DNA of 64,000 nucleotides from Batillaria attramentaria (Eukaryota > Mollusca > Gastropoda > Batillariidae): positions 166,501-230,500 of the forward strand of contig JACVVK020000488.1 of assembly GCA_018292915.2 (NCBI GenBank), written 5' to 3'. Below are positions 1-12,570 of the stretch, piece after piece (within the stretch, counting starts at the first letter, position 1; every line of letters starts with the position of its first letter). Below the pieces are notes generated by a model. It saw only the letters and a list, made by a program, of their open reading frames with translations, had not been told where the DNA came from and did no database searches. The position numbers and the translations under genes were made by a program.

Positions 1-299
1 CAAGCTGACGTTGAGTAATCGACCTGGAATTAGTGTGTTGTGTCCCCCTCGCTGCTTTGTTGGTAAACAGTTTGTTGTCTCCCCTAGTGGACGGTGCGTG
101 GCACGGTCGTCTCCCTTCAAAAGAAGAGAGCCCCTCCTCCCCCCCCCCACCCCTCTCCCCACACAAACACATTTGCTTCCCGCTCCCAACCTGCAAACAC
201 GATGGATGTGATTCATTGTTTCAATATTGCGAGTAGTTGTCTTCCCATGTGCTAGCATTCCATGAACTCTCATTTGTTCTAGCTTATGAGAATACTTAT

Positions 300-1500
300 T
301 TTTAAAGGGGCTAATGCTACCAGTTTTTGTTTTTTTTTTTTTTGGTTTTTGTGCTCACAGATTGTTTTGAGCTGTTTTCGCGGTATCTTATCATCACACC
401 GCTTAGACACATGGACAGTGACAGCGTCTGTAATGCTGGGATGGGAGGAAAACTCTGATGTTGTATGTAAAAAGGCACACCAGCGCCTGTACTTTCTCAG
501 AAAGCTCAGACATTTTAGAGTTGATAACACTGTTCTGACACTGTTTTACAGGGCTTTCATTGAGAGTGTTTTGGCTTTTTCGTTGGTCTGCTGGTTCGGA
601 AATGCAAATGTGAAACAAAAGAACAAACTACAAAGAATTGTCAATATCTGCAGTAAAATCACAGGGGTACGGCAGCTCTGTATCGCCGATTTGTATCAAA
701 GGCAGACAAGACGGAAGTTTACAACAATTTTAAATGATGTTCAGCACCCACTTCATTCTGAGTTTGTCCTGCTACCATCTGGACGGCGGTTTAGAATGCC
801 AAAAGTTAAAACAGTGAGATACCGTCAGTCATTTGTTGCAAATGCAATCATCCTGGTTAATTCTGACTTGTAGGGCACAGTTTCAGCTCCAGTGTTTGGC
901 TCGTAATTCATGTGTGTTTTGTGTTTATTGTGTGTGTGGTTAGTTTGTGGATGTTTGGTGCGTACTAAATGTGTGCTTGGTGCGTGCGTGTGGGTGTGAA
1001 GGCTGTGCCTTTTGAAGAGAGGAGCAGGGGGGTGGGGGAGGGAGGGACTGAGTGAGGATTTGTGATATCGAAATATCGATATATTGTGATATTTGTGATA
1101 TATAACGAAAAATGCTGTTGTTTTTACTTTCCGTTTAATTAATTTAATCCAGTTTAATACCCTGTCTTGTTTTACTTTTATTTTTTATTTTTATTATAGG
1201 TAATATATTTTACAGCCGCAAAACAAATTGCCCTTTTGGAACAATAAAGATTTATTGAATTGAATTGAATTGAATTGAATTGAAACAGAAGCGTACTCGA
1301 TGACGCACACCGTCCGAGCGCTCTAGTAGTTTAAGGACAGTCGTAGAATTTGAATGTTCGACCGCTCGCACAAAGTCTAAACAACACTGTAAGAGGTGTA
1401 CGAATGATCAAGATAAAGTATTTCGAGCGTACAGGCGCAGTCACGAGCGAAACTGTTCCAAAACATAAGATGCCTTAGCAACGATAGACTTAACCCGTTT
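300..1500 (+). repeat. Interspersed repeat R4, interrupted by the LINE
   Basis: The left part (300-440) and right part (1283-1500) together match the continuous copy at 15345-15755. Shared landmarks are AAAGGGGCTAAT, CAGTGACAGCGTCTGTAATG, CAGAAGCGTACTCGATGACG, GTATTTCGAGCGTACAGGCG and TTAACCCGTTTAA. I cannot assign it to a known family. Confidence 0.75.
441..1282 (+). mobile_element. 5'-truncated non-LTR retrotransposon (CR1/L2-like LINE) 3' end
   Basis: An open frame to TAG at 871 encodes the C-terminal part of a reverse transcriptase: KKAHQRLYFLRKL, LTLFYRAFIESVL, CWFGN, HPLHSEFVLLPSGRR and RQSFVANAI are typical of the region after the RT palm in CR1/L2-group LINEs. The RT active site itself is absent, so this is a dead fragment. 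It ends in AATAAAG followed by a (TTGAA)n tail at 1254-1282, as expected for elements that end in short tandem repeats instead of poly-A. It sits inside an older repeat. Confidence 0.85.
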
Positions 1501-2026
1501 AATTGCTTAGATTTCGTCAGTTCTTTTGTGCACTCCTCTCTGAACACAAGAGACTGAATCCGGTGTTCTGATTTATGAATGACCATGTGATCTGTACACA
1601 TTAACTTTCGTACCTGCATGCCACCGACGATTACGTGCAGAAAGGAGAAAAACGGGGAAGCACAGAACATAACTGGTTCGTGGAAAAACCAGCTGTTTAT
1701 GTTTCTTGACTTCGTCGGTATGTCTACCTTCAGACTCCAAAAGGGTCTGAATGTTTGTTGTTGTTGTTGTTGTTGTTGTTTTTTTAAACCATGGCGCTTA
1801 AGACGTTTTACCAAACGACGTTAGATCTGTCAGTTCGTCTCGCTGACGTCTGCGATGGGAAAATGTCTCATAATGCGCATGACCGTATTCATGTCAAAGT
1901 GACCTCTCGCTACGCAGGCTCGGCACATCACAGGACCGACAACACTTGTGACGTCCCGGAGTCCTAGTTGCGGCCCCTTTCAACTCGAATGTGATGTCAT
2001 TGTCCACGATACTACAACCTTTGATG

Positions 2027-2036
<10 letters not shown>

Positions 2037-2090
<54 letters not shown>
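2037..2090. repeat. Microsatellite (CA)n
   Basis: Pure CA run of ~26 units after a short CT run. Confidence 0.95.
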
Positions 2091-2094
<4 letters not shown>

Positions 2095-2336
2095 CTTGAT
2101 ACTGCAATACACAAACTTCGATTGCTTTGCCGTGTGTATTTTTACCGTCACCTTCTGTTGTCAGCACCGCCGTGTATTGTGCAAAAGCACATCCTGGGAG
2201 TATTACTATTAGTCAAATACGTACGGTTCACGTCTTATCAGTCTCCGTAAATCCGATCCGCAAAGAGGATATTCCTCCGTACCTCAAATGAGAAAGCGAG
2301 ATCGCGGTCCATCCTATAATTATATAAAGTTTGGGC

Positions 2337-2524
2337 GAATGTTTGGAGATTTAACGTCTTTTTTTTTTCCTTTTTTTTTTTTTTTTCAACCAAGTGTGGG
2401 TGATATCAAAGACGAAGGAACGAGAAAAAGGCCAGCACAAGTATTTGGCAGCAGCCGGGATTCGAACTCACGACACGAGAATTGAACGTCCAGCCCTCTA
2501 CCTTTCTGATATCCCGCATCCCCC
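2337..2524 (-). mobile_element. SINE family S1, old reverse copy
   Basis: Reverse S1 with TTTAACGTC, GATATCAAAGACG, AGGCCAGCACAAGTATTTGG and GGGATTCGAACTCACGAC. A T-rich run has expanded at 2360-2387. Confidence 0.75.
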
Positions 2525-3059
2525 CTTTACTGACATAGAACTCAACCTTTCATAATGACCCTTCGTCAGAGGATCGCCGGTACCGGAAGTACGCGTTCAT
2601 TGAATCACGATTTGCGTCTCTTGGGTAGGAGAGTAGTTTGGGAAAATGGGTTCCCCTACAGCTCAACGGAGCCACAACCGCGAACCGTCCTACACTGAGA
2701 CTTGAGAGCTCAACTTTTCAAATCGACTCTTGTGCCACACGATCACTGACTCCTTCTCTCCTATAGTACGATTGTGAAGTTGGCTTAGTTGCGATCAATC
2801 ATAACGCGGCTGGCCGACTGATCAAACCCTGTCGGTTCACTGTCAGATCACAAGGGCTGTGGCTTTGGAAGGGGGCTTTGTTGTGTTGTAACGGCCCTGT
2901 GGCCCAAGGCCGGTACTTGTCAGATGTACCGGATCCGGGAACAGCTAGCAATGTCTTTGGGACCAGGTGGTACAATGTAAGCTTATGATATGTATGCGCA
3001 CGCCACAACATTACTGCGGTTTAGGAATATGAGTAATATGTGTGGTGTTTGTTTGCCCA

Positions 3060-3062
<3 letters not shown>

Positions 3063-3098
<36 letters not shown>
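3063..3098. repeat. Microsatellite (CT)n
   Basis: Pure CT run. Confidence 0.95.
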
Positions 3099-3099
<1 letters not shown>

Positions 3100-3349
3100 A
3101 AATATCATCGACACATGCCACGTATGTTTTGATTTGTTTATCATGTGTACTTTTCTCTTCTTCATTTCCTTTAGATAGTTAATACTTTTGTTTGTCTTTT
3201 TTTGTCTGTTTCCCCCCCCCCCTCCCCCCTATTTTGATGTTGTCTTTGTTTTTTAATACCCTTTAACGTAGAATAGCAGGACAGCTTGTAAGACAGCGAT
3301 GCCTAAATGCTCTATTCTGAATAAAAAAAACCACGTTTCATCATCATCA

Positions 3350-3472
<123 letters not shown>

Positions 3473-4828
3473 CGGAAAAAAATGAAATGACCAATGTTGA
3501 TAGTCTGTACACTACCTATAGTGACCCATCACTGCCGCCCCTCCAACCCTCCATCGTCAGGACTGTTTAAAGTGCATGTGGTCGTATAATATCGGTAAGG
3601 CCCCAGAACGTTCGACTGATATGGCCACTGCCAATGTCCGCAACGCCTCTCCAGATGTGACATCGAGACCTCAGAGTCAGTGAAATGTAAATTGGTCCAG
3701 GCACGCGCTGTATAGCTTCTAATCAACGCAGACCGATTGACTGATTATCATAATCTCGTCTCAAGTTTTGTTTTTGAGACAACGTACATGACTTCTAGCC
3801 GCACTGTATTTGACGTCTCCGCCGCACATGTTTTCTGTACTTATGAGCACACTTACAAGTTTTTGACTTGTTGTGCTCGGCCTGGTGAAAATTGTGTGAA
3901 AGTGCATATATATGTATATTTGTTCAAAACGAATAAAACTGTTTAAACCACTTCTAGCCGCATAACCTCAAGACTGATTCGTCAAGTCCGTGAAAATGAG
4001 AAAGATAACAAGGTTAGAAGTTTGTGAACATCGAGAACAACGGCTCAGGAGTGAGGGGCAATGCTTTGCTGTTTTATCTCAACCATTTTTTAAAAATTCG
4101 TTTTAATAACATGACGTCACGTTTGTATCCAAGAGCAGGTCCCACCACACCCTAACCGTGTGCCGGCACCCCCTCCAACACCACCCGTCCCCTCCCCCTC
4201 CCCCTCCACCAGTTCCCCTCCAGCAATAAATAATACAGCCAGCTTAGTTTCCACTGATGCGAATAATGAAAGGAGGGATCCACACAATACAGGTATTTAA
4301 TACAGGAACTGCTTGTCGCTTCGGCGAAGGGCGCATGAGTTATTGTACACAGCCCCTTATTGCCCCCGTGGTCAGCGTTTGAAGTCTCAAACTCATGAAC
4401 CAACCGGCGGCTACGTTCAGGGCCGCTTGCCTTTGATCTTTCTTACCCGCTTAGCAGCGTCGTGTGATTCCCAGTGGAAAATAACTTTGAGTTTTACCAA
4501 AAGCGCTCATTCCGCGAGCAAACAGAGACAGCCCGCTTGTCTCACTGAGGTCCTCCGTCCCCAGGCCGATCAGCTGCTCAAGTAAAAACCCTCCTTGCCC
4601 AGGCCCCAAACACGCGCTTAGGAGTAGAGAGGCGAAACAAGAAGGCCTGGAGAAGGGGTTGAGAGGAAGCTTCAAGCGAACCGCACCACTACCCGCGGTA
4701 AAGGCGCCCACTGAAAGATCCCCGAGTTCAAAGAATTATCAAAGACAAGGCAGCCAGGGTTGAGAGGGCCAGCACCCTCTGTGTTCATATTGTATAGTGA
4801 CAGCAATACGGGACTTCATAGAGAAAAA

Positions 4829-4922
4829 GGCCCGGCAGTCTGTATACTGTTTGTAGTCTGTGCCAAAGAGAGGCTTGCAAGGGCCCGGCTGTCTGTATAC
4901 TGTCTGTTGTCTGCGCCAACGG
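4829..4922 (+). repeat. Two-copy tandem repeat
   Basis: GCCCGGCAGTCTGTATACTG and GCCCGGCTGTCTGTATACTG, each followed by GTCTG.GCCAA, ~55 bp apart. Confidence 0.75.
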
Positions 4923-5488
4923 GATCGCAATGTTCAGACAGTACCAGAGGCGTAAAAAAAAGAAAAAAAAAAAGGACGAAGTATTTATAACGGAACTTTG
5001 AAATCCGTCTTTGAAATGTCGAGCGTTAAATGACTCGTAAATAGGAGAGGCCCTATGGCGTTTCATGCGGAACCGGCAGAAGACGGTCAGCGCTGTTTGG
5101 AATGATATCAAACAAGATAGTCCTCCTACTGAGTCTGCGGCCCCGGGGCTTGCAGTTCGTGAGTTCTTAGACGAGTTATCATTGGCGTAAACATCCGCCT
5201 ATTCATCGTGGAAATCTGAGGAAAATGTCTGAATAACAACCAATGATATGTTTCCCAGGCCATTGCCCGCAGGCCAGCGTGAGGTTGTGTTCTGGATCAT
5301 CTGACGAGCATCTATAGTAACGTCGTGGGACGGGCCGATGACGTCACTTTTTCCTCCAAACGTACGTTCCACCTCACCCTCTCTTTGAAGCAAGGAGCAT
5401 TCAGGATGGGTTGGGAATTTGGAGGTAATTGTTTAGCTTGTTTTTGGTTTGGTTTCTTTTCTTTTTTTTTAATGAAAATTCAAAATTA

Positions 5489-5989
5489 CCGGCCCCATAG
5501 TGTGGTGGTTAGCACTTCGGACCATGGACCGGGAGACCCGGGTTCGAGTCCCAGCCGAGGCAAGCGGGATTTTTCCTACTTAGGTCGGCTCCTACCCAGA
5601 GCGGGTGTGCTATGGGCCCAATGGGGAGGTTGTTGCCACACAGACGAGATTCATCCACTTCAAGGGTGCGACTTTGGGGGTGCTTCTTTTAGTATGACAC
5701 GTCTTATGATGTGGATGATTACACGGCCGGCACCGCAGGTACCGTAGTTCCCGGGCATGGGATATTTATGACAGGAAGCGTGGAATGCGGCCCTGTACCG
5801 CAGTCCCAAACCACACGGACCTCCATAGCATCATCTTACCATCATCCTCATCTCCATCATCATGCATAATAAAAATTGCCCCAGCTTCCGAGCCCTCCGT
5901 GGATTCCACCCATTACCTGGGAGGAACACCACTGGAACTGGCAAAGAGTTGGGTGGGGCAGCCCCCCCACCCCCCACCCCCCAAAAAAA
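5489..5989 (+). mobile_element. Long tRNA-headed SINE (family S2), with target-site duplication
   Basis: The tRNA-like head (GTGGTGGTTAGCAC as A box, GGGTTCGAGTCCC as B box) is followed by a ~400-bp body with GGTCGGCTCCTACCCAGAGC, TGATGTGGATGATTACACGG and ACCTGGGAGGAACACCACTG. The tail is C/A-rich. TCAAAATTA occurs at 5480-5488 and 5990-5998, a 9-bp target-site duplication. It is unusually long for a SINE; a fused body or composite element is possible. Confidence 0.8.
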
Positions 5990-6365
5990 TCAAAATTATT
6001 GAACTGAAAAGAAAACAAGAACAACGACCTAATCTCCCGCCTATACTCCTAAAATAATAAACACACAGCCACAAATCAGCAAAGAGAGGAATGCCACCTT
6101 GCATGGACGACCCATAGTCTGGCTCAGGGCGATGCGTGGATGAGACGTGACGTGAACGACAGCTACCGCGTCAACGTGACACTGCTTTTGAAACTTTAAA
6201 ACAAACAAACAAACAACTCTTGCACTAAACAAGTACATACAAATCAGCTTATCATGATAAGAGATGAAGGCGGCCAAGACAGGGACCCCAACTTGCATGG
6301 ACGATCCAAGATGCTTGGACGGTTTTGGTGTGTGTGATCAGGATCAGATGCGCGTGGACGTCCCA

Positions 6366-6743
6366 CAATCCTGTTCCGGGTCCGTCGATAACTCTATGCC
6401 CCTACGACGACGTCCAAGTCGGGTTAACCGAGACCGAGCCGAACTAAGTGATACCTAAGATGAAAAAACAAAAATACTCGGTGACAAGGAAAGTGGACAG
6501 TTGCCTACAACTTTGAGGTCCCCGTGTTATTTCACAGTGTGCACAGAAGCGGTGAAAACTGTCGCATTCACCAGCACAGTACATTCTCAGCCTGTTTCGA
6601 GATTATTGCCTGCATGAGTTGTCTCCCTTGCAGCAACAAGCACGCATTTTTCGTGGCAGAGCACAAAGCTGGTGCATGATGCGGTCTGTGTATGCACGTC
6701 GTCGCAGGGGCATAGTGATATCGACGGACTCGGAACAGGGTTG
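6366..6743. mobile_element. TIR element family R3, long form, 10-bp target-site duplication
   Basis: Ends are ~48-bp inverted repeats starting CAAYCCTGTTCCG, with about 5 mismatches. GGACGTCCCA flanks it at 6356-6365 and 6744-6753. There is no coding capacity. A 9-11 bp duplication with long TIRs would fit a Mutator-like MITE; this is inference. Confidence 0.85.
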
Positions 6744-6961
6744 GGACGTCCCATTACCGTCAGCTCAGCAGAACACGGATGCAGAAACTTGGAACATGTC
6801 ACGAGCACAGTTAGCAAAAAAAAAAAAAAAAAACCAACGTTACTGCTCCACTGGAAACGGTTTCATACTGATCAAGAGAGTCACGGAATTTTGCCGTAGT
6901 GAAGTTCCAGAAGGTGAATCCTCGTTGACTGTACTGTTAGCAACAATGAACCCGAGCAACT

Positions 6962-7450
6962 GGCCACCCGTAGTGTAGTGATTAGCACTTCGGACCAGGA
7001 GACCCGGGTTCGAATCCCAGCGGAGGCAAGCGGGATTTTTCCTACCTAGGTCGGCTCCTACCCAAAGCGGGTGTGCTGCGGGTAGAATGGGGAGGGTGTT
7101 GCCACACAGCCGAGATTTACCCACTTCACCGGTGCGACTTTCGGGGAGGGGGGGGGGGTGCTTCCTTGTTATTACACATCTCATGATGTGGATGATTACA
7201 CGGCTGACACCGCAGGTTCCATAGTTCCCGGGCCTGGTTAACGCCGAGATAGTTATGACAGGAAGGGCGGAATGCGGCCCTGTCAAGCATTTCCAAACCA
7301 CATGGACCTCCATAGCATCACCATACCATCATCTTCATACTCATCATCATGCATTATGAAAATTACCTTCCGAGCCCTCGGATTCCATCCCTTACCTGGG
7401 AGGAATACCACTAGAGCTGGCGAAGAGTTGGGGCAGCAAAAAAAAAAAAC
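6962..7450 (+). mobile_element. Long tRNA-headed SINE (family S2)
   Basis: Same order of landmarks as the copy at 5489 (GTTCGAATCCCAGC box B, GGTCGGCTCCTACCC, TGATGTGGATGATTACACGG, ACCTGGGAGGAATACCACTA), ending in an A-rich tail at 7439-7450. Confidence 0.8.
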
Positions 7451-8074
7451 CCAACAAAAACAACCCCAATGAACCTGCATGAGCGGAGGCCGTCCTAGGG
7501 TGGTGAACGCTGTGGTGGAACAGATCGACCTGAAGGGATTTGCTTTGCATAGCTGGAAGGCGTTGAAATGTGATCCTCCTCGTTCAACACGGCTGAGGTG
7601 CTGTGCGTAGAGGTGGCGACTGACCACTCTATCTTTAATGGACCCAGCCTATGGTGACAAAGTCACACCTGAGTGATTAAGCTCACTTGTCGGGATTTTT
7701 CGGGGTCGTGATAGCTGGGGTGGTAAACTTGATAAATACGGGAATGCTCGTCACGGTAGATTTCATGTTCCTATAGCAGCAAATGGGTTATTCTTATTAT
7801 GCTGTCATTCTTACAAACAAACAAAAAACAAAAAAAAGTACTGTACTTTCTTTGTATGGTCTCTGGACGGTGCTGACTGACAGTAACTGTATGTTGTTAC
7901 ATCTGGGATTTTTTTTTTTTTTTTTTTTACATTCCTGGTTCACGTCTGGTGGCATTGGAGAACATCAAGAACATCATGGACGAGAAGCAACAATCTTCCG
8001 TTTTGGACACTGCCGTTGGCGATGGAGTTGTCTCAACCCCGCCCCCCACCCCTCCCTCCCCTACCCCCTTCCCC

Positions 8075-8075
<1 letters not shown>

Positions 8076-8149
<74 letters not shown>
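8076..8149. repeat. Microsatellite (AC)n
   Basis: About 37 units. Confidence 0.95.
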
Positions 8150-8151
<2 letters not shown>

Positions 8152-8358
8152 TCACCTTCTCCCACCCCCACCCTTTCCCTACACCTTTCTCCAGCCTCCC
8201 ATATCGGTTACTAACACGACCTACACTGCCAGCATTGATATCACTGGGCAACCCACGTGGGACCAGTCTTGGTCCAATGTGAACTGCACACTGGGGACGT
8301 GCTCCATAATATCCAGACTCTTGATTTTCATTGTGCTCCTGGCAGAGTCCGTTCTTTT

Positions 8359-8359
8359 C

Positions 8360-8420
<61 letters not shown>
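8359..8420. repeat. Microsatellite (CT)n, interrupted
   Basis: CT runs with single CC and CG interruptions. Confidence 0.9.
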
Positions 8421-9039
8421 TACTAGCCGACTGACCACGCTATTAAGTCCCTCAAAAAGTCACACCGACCTAGCCTGTCACATCCCACCAATAGGACATG
8501 TACAGAGAAGGAGAGATGGGTGTTTGGGAAGGGATGGAGGGGGTGGGGAAGGGGGAGGAGACTGAGGGGAGGGGGACGAGGGAGGGATAGGTGGGTGGAC
8601 TCAGATGAGAGAGAGAGAGAGAGTTAGGGTATAAGGGTGGGAACATAAAAACGAAACCACTAAGTGGCTGGATCCTGAGGGACAGCGGCTCCTTGCCTGG
8701 TCCCTAGCCATTAATAAAGGGCAAAACAAGTAGGGGTGTGCCACAAAGAACCGGCCCCTGGCCTCCCCCGACACTAATAAGAAGGTGGGTTTCCGCGCCG
8801 CTACACTGACAATGGAATTAAGGCGAAGACAAATAATATGATATGCATCCGCCCCCCCCCCCACACCCCCGTCTGGTATTGCACGCGGCGGCTATGCCTG
8901 CTCGCTGCCCGCCACATTTGAAGTTTACTTTAAAGTTCCACTTAGCGGCGTGGATCAAAGGGACATGGGAGGCAGCTCCCTGTCATTTGCAGCAGGTACG
9001 TGGAGCCGAGTTCCCTCCACGACCTTGTGGCGCGGTCTG

Positions 9040-9075
9040 GTGTGTGTGTGTGTGTGTGTGTGGCTATGAGTGTTG

Positions 9076-9137
<62 letters not shown>
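9040..9137. repeat. Microsatellite (TG)n, two blocks
   Basis: Two TG runs separated by GCTATGAGTGTTGCTC. Confidence 0.92.
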
Positions 9138-9507
9138 TGGGGGGGGGGAAAGAGATTTCTGGCCGACATTTCGTTGGTAGGAATACTGACATACAGTGAA
9201 CTGTGAACAGCTCAGTGATGACATCCAGCGAAGTAGCTGGAATGAACAGTCTACGCCCCCCCCCCCCCCCACCCCCTCTCAAAAACAAAAACACAAAAAA
9301 AACTTAGAATTCTCTTCTGCTTGGATTTAACATTTTATGTAATGTATTCATCTATTTATTCACTAAAACGAAACAATGCCGTTGTTTGTTTGTTTGTTTG
9401 TTTGTTTGACTCTATTGTAACTGAATACCGCCCACGCCTGGACCTGCTGCCACGAGACTGTAGCAAACTGACTACATGTAAACCAACCTCTCTAGCAAGC
9501 TTCATTG

Positions 9508-9511
<4 letters not shown>

Positions 9512-9571
<60 letters not shown>
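9512..9571. repeat. Microsatellite (AC)n
   Basis: Pure AC run of ~30 units. Confidence 0.95.
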
Positions 9572-9575
<4 letters not shown>

Positions 9576-10121
9576 TGACATTTTCAACTATACTTCAACT
9601 GCACTTCATGGATGGACAATTTTTTTATTTTTTTTTGATAAGCCGTGGGCGAGATGCGTGGCTGAACCTTTGCCGGATCGAAGTGTTCCGTCCCGACTGA
9701 ATGAATGAAACCCCCAAGATGGAATGCATCGTACGTAGGCCTTACGCAACAGGAAAGTACTTTTTTTTGCCCTCATGGTCACCACTGGCATGTCCGGCGG
9801 AAGACTTGACCGAGTGACTTGACAAATCAGGCGATCATACCATCCACTGACGCCACATGTGATGGGCACGTGTGAGCGGATATATACACGCGTAAACTTC
9901 ACTGAGCCAGCGGTCAGTTTTTTACGCGATCAGGTCACGGAGTGTGACAAATTTCCCCTCCTCGCTTGTACGGCCGACTTCTGAACGCACGCGAATGACA
10001 AGCCTATGCTAGACTAGGATCTTGGACGATCAAAGAGAGAATGGCCGTTTGCGTTCGGTACAGTTGGGTTCATACACTCAACTTATAACGTAGAACTGAC
10101 TGGCCTGGTCAACATCGCGGC

Positions 10122-10579
10122 GGGGTGTAACGTGGTGGTTTGAATGTGTCCGATCATGAGACAGCGATTTACGATGAGAAAGCGAATATGGTTGGCGAAA
10201 TCTGACAAAATAACACTTTCTCCTACAGAAAAATCTACAATAACATAAGTGCTTTTTTCTTACGGAAAAACAGGGTGCCTTTTTCTGCGGAATAACAGGA
10301 TTGTGCCATATTTCTGCAGAAAGAATTCCAAGTTCTTCTTTGCAATTTTTCTGTAGAAACACTGTTTTCAGACACCCAAAACAGGATTGTCAATTCTTCT
10401 GCAGAAAACAAGATGTTTCTGCTGAGAAGTATCATTTTTCAGCATAAAACTTTTTTTCTGAAGAAAAACAGGTCTAGTTTTCTGCAGAAAAAAAAAATCT
10501 TGTCAGATTTCGCAAAACCACATAATGCTTTCTCGTCGTAAATCGTTGTCTCATCGGACACCTTCAAACGTTACATCCC
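10122..10579. mobile_element. Foldback element with ~80-bp inverted ends
   Basis: Left GTGTCCGATCATGAGACAGC and AAATCTGACAAAA pair with right TTGTCAGATTTCGC and TCTCATCGGACAC. The interior (10205-10500) repeats a palindromic TTTCTGCAGAAA motif and degenerate forms in both orientations. Confidence 0.8.
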
Positions 10580-10651
10580 GTGAACGGCATTACGATATGG
10601 GTGGGAATGCATGATCGGAACGCACGTTTAAGATTATTTTTTTCCCCAACT

Positions 10652-10802
10652 TGGGGTGGCGCGTTGGACTTCTAATGCGCGGGTCGTGAGTTCGTATCGC
10701 GGCTGGGGCTAAATATTTGTGCTGGCTTTTTCATCGTTGCCCCGTCTTTGATATCACCCATATGTGGTGGAAAAGGACGTTAAACCCCAAAACACCCACC
10801 CA
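10652..10802 (+). mobile_element. tRNA-derived SINE (family S1)
   Basis: The partial head GTTGGACTTCTAATGCGCGG with GAGTTCGTATCGC (B box) is followed by the S1 body GTGCTGGCTTTTTCATCGTT and GTGGTGGAAAAGGACGTTAA, with a CACCC-rich end. The anticodon-like TCT in CTTCTAA suggests a tRNA-Arg ancestor (inference). Confidence 0.85.
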
Positions 10803-10804
10803 CC

Positions 10805-11095
10805 CACTCCCCCAACTCCTCGGCAGCTCCAGTGGTACAGGTGGAATCCACGGATAGCTCGGAAGCTGAGGCAAGTTTTATTATGAGAATGAGGACGATG
10901 GTATGATGATGCTATGGAGGTCCAAGTGGTTTGAGACTGCGTGACAGAGACAGCATTCCACGCTGTCTGTCATAAATATCCCGGCGTTAACCAGGCCCGG
11001 GCACTTACAGCACCTGCGGTGGCGGCCGTTTAATCATCCACATCATGAGATGTGTAACAAGGGAAGCACCCCCAGCAAGGTCGCACCCGTGGAAT
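10805..11095 (-). mobile_element. Long SINE family S2, 5'-truncated reverse copy
   Basis: The reverse complement carries only the body: TGATGTGGATGATTA, CCCGGGCCTGG, GCGTGGAATGC and GGACCTCCATAGCAT. No tRNA head is present, so it is truncated, and it abuts an S1 SINE at 10652-10802. Confidence 0.75.
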
Positions 11096-11345
11096 GAGTG
11101 AGTCTCAAATCATAGTCCGGTCGCTCGCACCAAGTGTCAACAACATTGTATTGCATTAAGATCTGTACTGATCATGAGAATAGAGTATTTCGAATGTACA
11201 GGCGCATCCATGAGCGAAACTGTTCCGAAACGTAAGCTGGCTTAGCAAAGACGCAATTAGCCCGTTGAAACACCTGCACAGTGACAGCAATTCACATGCT
11301 GGCACTGAGAAAGGCTTCAGACGACGAGAATATCCAGGAACCAGC
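11095..11345 (+). repeat. Interspersed repeat R4, partial copy
   Basis: Shares CATTGTATTGCATTAAG, GTATTTCGAATGTACAGGCG, AAACTGTTCCGAAACGTAAG and GCTGGCTTAGCAAAG with the other R4 copies. The segment order at its right end differs (CACAGTGACAGC after the TTAGCCCG landmark), suggesting rearrangement. Confidence 0.65.
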
Positions 11346-12205
11346 TGTAGCTAGTGTTCCAGGCAACCGCTGAATATAAGACTGAATTTGAACTTTCTCT
11401 CGCACAGCCGGGCGGACGCCTCTGTGTTGCATACAGAGCTCAGTCTACGCTAGTATCAATCAACGGCCTTGATTATTTCGGGCGTACTTGCTTGCTTACA
11501 AGCACAACCATTCCAAACCGGCGTAAGTTGGATTCTGTGAATTACATATTGCATATTATCGCATATAAAGAAATTTGTTCAGCAGCTTAAACGCAAAACA
11601 ACAACAACAAAACGGTACTCTATATGGTTTGAATTTGTGCTTTTCTTCCTGAAGGGGCCATGCAACCAATTCAAGATCAAACAACAAATTACCTCACCTA
11701 TTTCCCGCCCTTCTATACTTCCTTTCCCCTACTCTACTGGTTTAAACATTCGCAGACGAGTTCTTCACAGATTAGTCGTACCGCGAGCGAGACTAAAGGT
11801 CTATAGGTGTACGTTAACTTTTATCTCAAATTATCCCCCTTTCCCCCTTCAAGACTTCTGTGTTTTCTCCCCTCTTAGTTTTCGGTTTCTAAGCATTCCA
11901 ATCAGTCCTAGCATCAGTCCTGCAATCAGCAGAATGCTTTTGTGTGTTCTACCAAGCCAGACTCACGTACGGAGAGCCGCCATGGGGCTAAGGACTCTTT
12001 GAAACGGAAAACAAGAGGGGGGAAATTGCAGGTACGTTGGTGCGCGTGTGATGTGCTCTGGGTGCTATGCTTGGAGCGATCGGCGCCCCTCGTTGGTCTC
12101 AGCGGTAAGCGATCCGCCTTTGTATGCCGGCACAATCAAAACCGAAGCGGTGGGAGCGTTTTGTTCTTCGGTACATGCTTTCAGGCTGGCAGAACTCAAT
12201 GAGAA

Positions 12206-12415
<210 letters not shown>

Positions 12416-12570
12416 GAAACACATAATTTTAATATCAACAATTATTTCCGGCTAGATTTAGTAGGAAATCCGGGGGGAGGGAGGGGCTGGGGGGGGGAGA
12501 CGGAGGCTGAAGGTAGTGGTTTGGGTGGTTGTGCTAGTGCTGGTGGTGGTGCTGGGAGGGAGGGGGGGGG

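Larger units (their letters stand above)
7451..10121. other. No gene seen
   Basis: Dominated by CA and CT tracts and by C-, G- and T-runs (8842, 9138, 9257). Nothing with coding character. Confidence 0.7.

Noticed and set aside
286..873. A 195-residue host gene at the left edge
   Set aside because: The downstream two thirds are LINE reverse-transcriptase C-terminus and the start is repeat R4 sequence. It is a mobile-element relic.
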